Positions 51,001 through 61,400 of a DNA stretch of 64,000 bases are shown here, piece after piece (position 1 is the stretch's first letter; every line of letters begins with the position of its first letter). The stretch comes from Malus domestica (lineage: Eukaryota > Streptophyta > Magnoliopsida > Rosales > Rosaceae). The stretch spans positions 30,629,501 to 30,693,500 of the forward strand of contig NC_091668.1 of the NCBI RefSeq assembly GCF_042453785.1. Direction: 5' to 3'. The notes under the pieces are model-generated. The model saw nothing but the letters and a program-made list of their open reading frames with translations. It was not told the origin of the DNA and ran no database searches. The position numbers were made by a program, and so were the translations under genes.

Positions 51001-54000
51001 TAAACCACAGTGCAAATCACGTTTACAACTAATTTACAGTAGACGGACAACCCAGCAGTAAACGCCAAAGTTCAGAAGAAATGGAAATAAAAATTTATTT
51101 ACATATACACACCAGTGACCAGAACCGGAAATAGCGCCATATCAGAAAAAACTTCAGCCACATGAACATTAAGACCTGCACCATCATAAGAAAGTAAATC
51201 ACCTTGACCTAAGCCAAAACAAATCCATGAAGTCACCTAACAAATAGAATGGAGATCCAAACAAAGTGAAAGGAAAATACTAAAAGACCCAATTTAAAAA
51301 AGGGTCATATAAAATTTCACCAAAAAAATTATTAAATCCAGGTAAAGTGACCCATTAAAATTACTTTGTGGCAGACTGCAGAGTGTACGAGTATGGTGAG
51401 GAACGATAATACTTACACAAGCAATTCTTACATCATATCTATGAGGAATGTAAAGATAACAATTTAATGTTTGATACTATTACAAATGAACTTCTTACAA
51501 ATAACAATTTGAGGACTGTTTTTAACTAGTAATAGCTAACTCTCTCATGCGGTTTTCTTTGTCCAAAGAAGCTTATCAATATCATGTATTTTAAGATATA
51601 TTCATTATTTTTTATATTCTCATAAATAGGAACTATCAAATTATTCAACATTTAGTCCATGCACAGAGTCTAAGGTGCGTGTGTCTTTTGTATTTTCTGG
51701 AATCAAATACTACATTACCGCCTCAAATGAAAAGTAAATTATGTTGCTTCACAGTGTACTTTCAATCATATAAAAAGCTTGAGATATTGAAATTCTAATC
51801 ATCAAAGACGTTGATACTGTAAAGATCATCTCTTACCCCATATCCAATAATAAACACATCCATAGGATGTAACTCTTTCCACATGCCACTAATAGGTACA
51901 GCAAAAGAGAACTTAGTTAATACAGTATCCAAAAGATAGAATACACACATGCATTGGTCGCTCACATACACAGTACATGGTGTACCTTTAACTAGAGACT
52001 CACCTGATTGCAAACGCATTGTAATAGAAAAGATGTGTCATTAGTTCCATCAGAAGAAGACTGAACACCCAGCGCAAACCATACCAAGCAATGTCTTTAG
52101 CTGAAAAGTTATTTTGAGGAACATCCAACTGAAAATATTTCAATAAAGTCAAATACTGAGGCTCTGCAGTAACATACAAGTACGGACTATCCTCTCTAAC
52201 GATATGGGAAGCACATCCAGTGCACTTGACAATCCAGAAATGACCAAATATTTCAAATTATTTAAAAAACAAAACAGTACGAATATTGAAAGTGACAGAC
52301 CTGTGAGGCAAATGCATTGAAGCTAACAATTGGCCCAGTAAGATAAAGAGGTGCATACACCAAATAAGCAAGGTATGTTGTAAAGGCATACTTGTCATGC
52401 TGGACACCTCTCTCCTGGGTATAACAAACACATTTATGAACACATGGAAAATCCATTTGGATGAAAGTTGATTTACGGATCCATCAAATGCAATAATAGT
52501 ATAATACTAAACTTGTCCTTAAGTAGAATGCATAATAAGCTAACCTGTAAAACATGATAACAAGTTTTCCCTGATTTACAAATATTGCAGCGCTGAATGT
52601 GTTTCTGCATACAAGAACAAGAAGCATCACCACTTTGTAAATAGATAAAGCGCACAGTATTAAATCCTTTACAATAATCTGCGTACATGAATAAGCAGTG
52701 AAAATCCATCAGAAAGAACCAGGAATCACCAAGATTTGCAGTAAAAGGTTTACGGTAAACCAAATAGGGTTGCTGAAATATGTTAATGGATACTGGTACA
52801 TGAATTGGCCTAAGAATTTGTTGTTAATACTAGACTAAATGCTGTTAATATGGTAATTGGCAAGCCTGTGAAGGACAATGTTAAAGTACCATTGAGTGTA
52901 ACCACAGAAAACTAACAAGATGTCAACTTCAAAAGCAAGCTGCAGAGCAAGAACATTGAAAAAATGCAGGGTTGAGTGATGTGAAAGTAATAACCACTCT
53001 TGACTCTCATCCATAGAATCAGCTGGAAAGAAAAATACCATAAAGTTCTAGAGCAATAAGTAACACATGCTCGTTATTCTTTCAGGCCACAATCATAGGG
53101 GGGCGTAGGAAGTCAAACAAGTTTGGCATACAACAACAACAACAACAACAACAACAAAGCCTTTTCCCACTAAGTGGGGTCGGCTATATGAATCCTAGAA
53201 CGCCATTGCGCTCGGTTCTGTGTCATGTCCTCCGTTAGATCCAAGTACTCTAAGTCTTTTCTTAGGGTCTCTTCAAAAGTTTTCCTAGGTCTTCCTCTAC
53301 CCCTTCGGCCCTGAACCTCTGTCCCGTAACCACATCTTCGAACCGGAGCGTCAGTAGACCTTCTTTGCACATGTCCAAACCATCGTAACCGATTTTCTCT
53401 CATCTTTCCTTCAATTTCGGCTACTCCTACTTTACCTCGGATATCCTCATTCCTAATCTTATCCTTTCTCGTGTGCCCACACATCCAACGAAGCATCCTC
53501 ATCTCCGCTACACCCATTTTACAAAAAAAATTAATCTCCTGAGACCATCTCCAACCCTTGGGTTAAAATCTAAAATTTTTAGCCCATAAAATTTAGGTTT
53601 TAACCCAGAAACAGTTTTTCTCCTCCAACCCTTTTGGGTTAAATATTCAGCCCAAGATTATTAAAGAATGAATTTAGGATAATTTCTTTCTTAAAGTAAC
53701 TTTAAAAAAAATAAAATTATGTAGATTATCCTAATTTAATTTTATGAACATTTTAACCTAAAAATATTTAGATTATGATAAATATTGAAAAATCACTAAA
53801 CCGACACCATGAAACTCGTGAAACACTACGAAAGAATATGAAACACATAAAATAATTTTTTTAATTACTTTAGTCGTTAAATTTAAATTTGGACCATTAG
53901 ATATTTTTTTTACCGTTGGATTTGATCAAATTAGATCTTAATCGTTGGATTCAATTAATTTATAAATATAAAACTAAAAAAATATACATATATGATGGGC

Positions 54001-57000
54001 CAGCCCCACTAACCCAGGGGGGAATTCTAGGCTAAATTTGCCCCAGAAATGAGTTTTGAGTTTTAACTGATATTTGGCCCAAGGGTTGGAGCAAGTTGGG
54101 GTAAGTTTGGAACCTAAAATTTGAGTTTTACTCCAAGGGTTGGAGTAGGTCTGAAAAGGTTTTGATGTATTAATTACACGGTGTATTTTAGGTCCATTGT
54201 TTTGGAGTCTCACATTCAAATGTCCTTAAGTCTCTTATTGTCACATGATTAGGTGTTGTGAATTGTGTCTTTCAGAATTTATAGTGTATTAGCTGTGAGG
54301 CTAGACTTTTTTTTTCTAATTTCTATTGTAGAGAATCCAATACACCAATAGTTTTTGCCAAAGGCCAGAGAGTGAGTCCAGATCACTCTTTTCTTCCTTT
54401 CTCTTACTATTGTCCTGCATCACCACCATTACCAGAAGCCTTGGAAGGTTTGAAACATCATTTCCATGCAGATACGGTGACAAAATAATCTTATAGCACA
54501 CAAACTAGACAAAAAGGGGGAGGGACACAAACAGAGAAGAGAGCATACAGATCACAGCTCAAAGGAACACAAATACCTTATGGTCAAAACGAGAATCACG
54601 ATGTGCCCAATGGTAATCATAACCAAAGCTTATCATCCTCAAAACAACTGTCACAAACAACCAGAATTAGAGAAAAAAACACCATATAATAGAATCACAA
54701 ATATATACTAATGTACAATAGCAGGTTGCAGCATTACTCATTGTGCTTTGTGAATCCGTTCTTTTTTTTTTCTATTAACTTCCATTCCTATTATCTCAAT
54801 TGAAAGCTTTTACTTATTTCTATTCATGCAATTACTGAAATAAGAATATAGGTACATTGAACTCATCTCCCAACTAGTCATCTCTCCACTGCCTACCTCA
54901 TAACTTAATTGGGGGCACCAAAACCACAATTTTACACCAGCAGACACGGAAGAGATCCTTAATTACCAAATACACCCATAACTCCTTGAAACGACTCAAA
55001 GTTTCAAACATATTCATCCACCATTTTGGTTCTCATATAACAATCCTTATTCCTTACACACACACACACTTGACCTATCATCCACAAAGCTCCAATCTGT
55101 GGCATTGTGGGTCTGCTCCAAGCTGCAGTAATCATGAAATAAGTTGGCTGTATTTGGTAATTATGCAAACCTGTCTCTGCAGTCTGAGAACCCACTTCCA
55201 AGCTGTTCCAAGCAGCCACTTATTTCATGTCCATCTTTTAATATCTAAGATTATTCAACTATTAGAGGATTCTCATACTGTAGAGATGGGTTCTTTTGGT
55301 ATGTCATTCGATTCTCAGAAAGTTGGCTGCTTGTTCTGTCTCACAGATCATACTGGTAAACCCATCTGGGTATTTTGTAGGATTGCATATATAGATTTGT
55401 GTCTACATAGGTATAGAAGTATTTGACGAAATGTCATATATATAAAATTAAAGCATAATCATGAAAGTATGATAACTGGAATTAATCCGTCAAACCAATA
55501 ATGAGGAAAGCACAATACCAAAGTTAAAGCAAATGTGCCATCTAAAGGTGCCCCGAAAGTTGTCCAAATATGCCCAGCGTTGCCTACATAATAATATGCA
55601 GAACCAGTAAGCAGATATATCACAATTTATTTGTTAAGTACCCAAAGAAGCGCTAACTAGCCTAGCCTAGCCAACAAAACTCACCCAATTATGGAGAATG
55701 AATATCCTTCATAAACACGATTGCACAGAAGAAAGAATATGTTGAAAATCCATAATACAAAAGGGAAATATTTTGTTCGTGCAAATATCTGCAAAAACAC
55801 AAGTCCAGTAATGTATGGCAAGAATTCAAAACTGTAGCGCATAACTCTGACAAAGAAAGAAACAAAATGAGCTCTTCGAGTAGACTCAAAACAGTAGCCC
55901 ATATGATTAATCTGATAAAGCATACAATAACACAGTTTGCAATTATAAAATCAAATTTTAGGGGGGAAAATAGAATATTTTCATCAAACCTAACTGTCAA
56001 AGTTACCCTGCACCATTAATTTCACATGCATAAACAGTTAACATTTGAAACACAATGTGGGACAATGCAGAGCTTTTAACTCCTAGAAGCACAAAGCATA
56101 TGGTGGAATAAAGTGCACAAACTATCAACTGCTACGCCAACAATACATAGAAATCAAGTTTTGACCTTCTTCAGTCTCAATATGTTCCAAAACAAATTCT
56201 TCACATGAAATCATGTTGTTTTGGAAGCTGGCCAATATTTTTTATGTATCATAACACATACTTTAAGACTAAAGGTTCATGTAGGACCTGTATATATCAG
56301 AAAACCAACCTAACTGAAGGAAAATACTTCAACATAAATATAAAGAGAAAAACACTAATGATAATGGTGATAAAAGAAGGGAACTATTATTGGCACTCCA
56401 AAAATCGAACTGTGAACTCCTCATAAGAGTATTTTTCTTTCTAAATACATAAAGTTTGAAGTGCACATTTAGATTTTTGGAGTGCCACTAACAATTCCCT
56501 AAAAGAAAATGCATTGCATTGTGCATCCAAGCATGAATGGAGCTCACCTTTACCAAGAGAAAATTCATTGAAGCGATTGAGAGGACAAATAGAATGCTTG
56601 CAGAAACAATGAAAGTCAGAGAACAGCACCTCCTCAGAAAGAGCATAAAATCCAAGTATTGTTATGAAGGTAAGACATACCAGGCTCCATGCAGATATGC
56701 TAGGTATGTGAAAGAAATCAAAATCCAAATAATGGACATCCCTCTCGCTTTTAAATGAAAGCTTGTCCTCAAAAAATTAGCGATCAACGTGAACATTGTG
56801 AAAACAACGGTAAGAATTGGTAAATTTCCTCGAAAGTTTCTCCATTGAGCATCAGAAACATCCTAAGCAGAAAAAGACAGGTGCTTTTCAGGTAAGAACA
56901 GGTATATCAGAGAATAGAATTTGTTTAGTTTTTTGAGTTTTCAGTACATCCAATGTTTTTCACACCATGGCACTGCAGTAACTCAACACACGAACAAGAG

Positions 57001-57838
57001 TCACATAGAGAAACAGAGCAATGTTTCTAGTATTTAAATGATAACTTCTGCCATCATATACACATTTTAAGTCACTACAATTCCATTAGTGATAACTTCT
57101 GCCTCAATCTAATTCACATTTTCAGCATTAATCTGCTCCTATCCCCTATTTTCCAAACCATTATTTTCTATGATAATTGTGAAGGAATAGAATTTACGTA
57201 CATACGTGCATCATATACACATATATCTTCAAACACCATGCCATTTGAATGGCAACACTAGCCCTTCGGGCAACACACTAAATTTTGTCAAACTCCCATG
57301 TTTAGCCAGCTCAAAACTCAAGAGCTGAACGTTAATCCCTAAAACCCGACTCCACAGTCCACACCATAAAACAACGAATCAAAAACTTAAAACACTGAAG
57401 TAAGACAGCAGCGTGTCACAGTCCGCTTCGGAATTTACAAATACACACACAGAGTTAACAACAGCAGATCATTGTCCCAACTATCTAAACCAGAATTTCG
57501 AGTGTTATCATTGAAATAAAACTGAATTTATAAAGAGAAAACAGAAATGAATGAAATTGAAAGAAGAAACCCACATTGAGGCGAGGAGGAATGAGCCATC
57601 CAGGACGCAAACCGAAAAGCTTAGCATGATGATCTGCGTATCAGAAAAATGGACATTCAATTTTCAATTAATAAATAAATAAACAAATAAACAAATAACC
57701 AAAAGGAAAAAGAAGAAGAAAAGAGATTAAGAAATGGATGATACCGCGAGAGATTTGGAGGGATCGATGGATGATGTAGGCGTAGAAAGCAGCTGCGTAG
57801 AGAATCAGAAATCCCACCTCTCCTTTCAACAACTTCAT
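48100..57838 (-). CDS. MBOAT-family acyltransferase, GUP1/HHAT-like (520 aa, 19 exons)
   Basis: Minus-strand exons: 57745-57838, 57575-57633, 56681-56862, 56548-56596, 55685-55788, 55519-55583, 54577-54647, 52545-52604, 52301-52414, 52004-52128, 51837-51888, 51113-51175, 50831-50940, 50649-50741, 50447-50528, 49424-49495, 48694-48769, 48560-48609, 48100-48141; phases close to 520 residues. It starts MKLLKGEVGFLILYAAAFYA and has about ten hydrophobic segments, as expected of an ER multi-pass enzyme. MBOAT landmarks: YAPLYLTGPIVSFNAF, ENMPRCINNCYNLETFWKNW, RYLYIPLGG, and the catalytic His410 in FVAIWHDLEW. Yeast GUP1 remodels GPI-anchor lipids and HHAT acylates proteins; the plant substrate is not established. 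Intron 7 (52605-54576) holds a LINE fragment and a MITE. It is head-to-head with TFB1. Confidence 0.9.
53131..53520 (-). mobile_element. 5'-truncated RTE-type LINE, second copy
   Basis: On the minus strand it encodes [50 protein letters not shown] and [16 protein letters not shown], then ends in a (TTG)n tail (53131-53157 as CAA repeats). The 115-codon frame is still open. It is longer internally than the copy at 1773-2152. It inserted in an MBOAT intron in gene orientation. No clear target duplication was found. Confidence 0.88.
53541..54152. mobile_element. About 610-bp MITE-like element with long diverged inverted ends
   Basis: The left end gagaccatctccaaccctt and the right end (complement agacctactccaaccctt) are inverted; subterminal ctccaacccttgggttaaa motifs recur on both sides. 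The same terminal sequence, ccaacccttagagtaaatat, is found at about 37304-37450 and 38877-38990, showing a repeat family. It lies in MBOAT intron 7, immediately after the LINE fragment. Confidence 0.65.
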
Positions 57839-58460
57839 AGCTCTTCCTGCTGCTTCTGCTTCCTCTCTCTCTCCTGAATTTCAAACTTTGATTTTGTTGT
57901 GTGGGTTGTTCTTGGTGACCAACGACACCATCTCTCTCACTTCGTCTCTGCTCTCTCTCTCTCTGCTTCTGACGAAAGGGACAGTTTGGTTGAAGACTCT
58001 CCTGCCACCTATAACAAAAGAGATCTAATAATACCAATAATTACAAGTCTGCCACTATTTCCACTACCAGAAGTTCGGAAATTCCTACAAATATTTCACT
58101 TCCATTTACGCGCCCAAGTCCCAATCTTGGCAGCGAAGATTCGTTCTTTACGTATTGGGTGGGTGTGTCTAGCAAATAAATGGGTTTGCTTAAATAGACC
58201 TTCCTCTTCCTACTTCAATAGGACAACAGTCGCTCACACAGACACAAAGAAAAGAGGAAGGAGCTTGGGAGAGAGTGAGCCTCTCCATCGGTCCGTACAA
58301 ATGCGCGCCGTTTATATCTGCAACAACCCTAAGACCTTAACAACAACTCTAACCCCTAATCCGATTTCTTAGATTTTGACAATTTTGATTGATCGATTCG
58401 AAATTCTTTTGATTTTTTTGAGAAATCGTGTGCCCACCAATCGCGAACAAGAAGAAGAAG
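57839..58460. promoter_or_regulatory. Divergent promoter shared by MBOAT (-) and TFB1 (+) genes
   Basis: Only 622 bases separate the two start codons, so leaders and promoters of both genes must share this interval. It is CT-rich on both flanks (TC runs near 57950-57968) and has telo-box-like aaccctaa words near 58322-58330. No TATA box is obvious, fitting two broadly expressed housekeeping genes. Confidence 0.6.
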
Positions 58461-61400
58461 ATGTCTTCTTCATCGTCCTCGTCGTCGAGGCGAGTGGTGA
58501 AGCGTGCACAATACAAGGATGCAGCAAGATTAAAGAACCCTGGCATTCTCGGCGTTTTAACTATGGTACCCAACATTTGCTTATTTCTTCCATTTTCCCC
58601 TCATTAAATTCCATTGCTTTTCGTGTTTGAACAATGTATTCTGCAAACATTTTGTATATTCTACAATTGCTAATTTGCAGTTATCGTTAAGATTTATGGG
58701 ATTAAGGACATAGTTCAAACTTTCTTTAACAATCAAGGACATAGTTCATGTGGATAGCTTGCAAATCATGCACCAACAGTTGGTTTGTACTAATGAGTTT
58801 TGTCATTGGTTGTAAGGATAAATTTGCTAAGTTTTGAGCTAAGTTAAAGTTTTTTTCCGGGGTCTATATGTCAAACTTCCTTAAATATGCGACTGCCGGA
58901 TTGCATTTGTTTAATGTTGTTTTGGCGAATATGTTGGTCTGGGCAGGTTGAGAACAAGTTTGTGTTCAAGCCAAACGATCCCACGTCTATCCAAACCCTT
59001 GATGTGGAGTTTAGACATATTAAAGGTACTCCTATTGGCAACGGATTCGTTTCTTTGAAGTAAGCACCTTGTCTACCATTTTCACCTGTTTCTTTGAAAA
59101 AGTCTTAGTAAGCCAAACTAAAAGACCATCTCTTTACTAATGTTGATATTCAACCATTCAATTTCTCTGGATTACATGCTCACTATTCGAGTTATAAATA
59201 TATAATTCCCTTTTTTTATTCTTGCTCATGAACTTTCAGGTCACAAAAACACTAAGGAGGGATCCAAGCAAGCACCTTTGCTTAATCTCAGCAGCAGTCG
59301 TGAGGTTTTCTTTTAGTTGTAATTTATGTTACATCCTACCACTAGTTTAGAGCTAGTCTAATCCAGCTTCTTATTCTTTCCTGACTGGATTTCTGCAACT
59401 GTGATGCCCCAGGTTAAAAGTTACATTTTTGAGTTTCAAAGTTTTCCCGATCTTCATGAATGCCGTGATTTTGTAGGTAAATCCCAATCACATCCAGAAC
59501 ATGTATGAAATTCTATGTTGATTGTGTTCAAAGGCTTATTTTCACATTCTTCTTTTGCTCTATATTGCTTGCTGTTGGTATAAATGTCTTGTGTGGACCG
59601 CCTTTACTGGAATGGATTGCATCGTAAGAGACAGCCAGTAGCCATTGTATTTCTTTAGAAACCACTCAATTACTCATTTGTCTACAAATCTAACATTCTG
59701 CTGATGTAATTCGACTTCTTTTTTAGTTGAATTTTGAGAGTTTTCCATGCAAATACTGCTTGTAGCTGTGACCGTGTGAGGGGTGTTTTAATGCCTTTAC
59801 CTTTTCAGTTATCTACAAGATTCTAAATAACATTTAGTGCCAACCGTTGTTTTTTTGTGCCACTGCTTTCCTTACAAGCTTTGTTGCACTAAAATTTTGT
59901 TTAAATTGTATTATTTTTTTTAAATTATTTGACTTTTGTCTTGTGTGTTTTAGTTAATTATTTTCTCTTAGATTGTGCTATTTGGTGTGTTTGAATAGCC
60001 AATGCCCTATCTAAGGCTTCAGAAGCTGCAAAAACTGGTCCTAAAAAAGTTGGAGTTACATTGCCTGATGAACAACTCAGTGCAGCGGAAATGGAGCTCC
60101 GTATGAAGCTATTGCAAGAAGACAGGTTACTTTGTCTCCTCCCTATCAGATAGAAAACATCAGCATTTCACATTTTGTAGTGCCTTGGAATAGTTTAAAA
60201 TCAATTTTTGTTTCCTTATGGAGATGTATTATTTTTAATATTTCTTGGTTGAACTATAATTTGGGTTGTAACTTTCATCTTAATGCAACTCTCAGCAGGA
60301 AAGAATCAGGATACCACACCCGTTCTACAAGTTCACATGTTTTTATTTTCTATTTATACCATAGTAGATATTATATTTTTCTAGTCGTAGACTTTTGCCC
60401 AGAATAAACTACTAAAGATTGTGAATGACAAAGTCTAATGATAGCTATTTAGGAATCAGGACAATACACACCATCAAGTTTGCCGGTCGTTTTAGTACTC
60501 TATGTACTTCTATGATAGTTGATAAGTTTTACGTTTTCCTAGTAATAACTAGTAATAACTTTCCCCTAGAATCAACTTTTAATGAAAAATGTTGAAATAA
60601 ATCTAATGACAGCCAGTGAAGAATAACAAAAGCACACACCATCAACTCGTGGATTATAAGTTCCCACCTGTTTTTCTAGTCATATGCATTCCCCTAAAAT
60701 GAATTAATAACAGTTAATGTTGACATAGTTTAATGCAGATTCTGATTAGTTTGATTCCTACCATTGATAGGTACAACTCATACTCACACAAAGACCAAAT
60801 CTGGATGGCCTCCACTTTCAAAGTGCTTCAGTCCCTTCCCTTTTCAGTATCAGACTGCTGAATTCAAACATTTGGTTGCTTTCTTGTCTTTTCTGCCAAC
60901 AATTTGGTGCCGTGGCGTTCTGTACTGCCATTTCCTGGTACAAGCAGTCCACCAAAAAAACCAGAAAAATAAAACATAAAAAAAACCAACAAAAGCAACT
61001 CTGCATGAACAAAAATACCCAACTATCATGCTGCCTTGTTTTGTCTACAAGTTATTTTCTTTTGCCTTTGTTTTCTAGGTGGAAATTAGGACAGTAAGCA
61101 TAGTTTTGTAATTTATGTTTATGATGAGCTGAGGTTTTGAGAAGGTGGGTTACTTGCTATTTCTTGTTACTAGATTGTTCGCTTCTGAGCTTTCCGCATA
61201 TAACTGCTGTTTTATGTCACTTAATTTTACTCTTCACAGTGAACTGCAGAAACTTCATATGCAGTTTGTAATCAGTGGTGTTTTGACAGAATCTGAGTTC
61301 TGGGCAACTAGGAAGGTTAGATACCGTAACGAAGACAGATTCTTGATCATGTTTGGAAAGTTGTGTTTACTTTTTCTTTTCAACTGCAAGCCTATACATA

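Noticed and set aside
52835-53041. Extra MBOAT exon between 52605 and 53041
   Set aside because: RFDHK at the end of exon 54577-54647 joins KHIQRCNICK at 52604 in phase and as in the family; this interval reads as intron.
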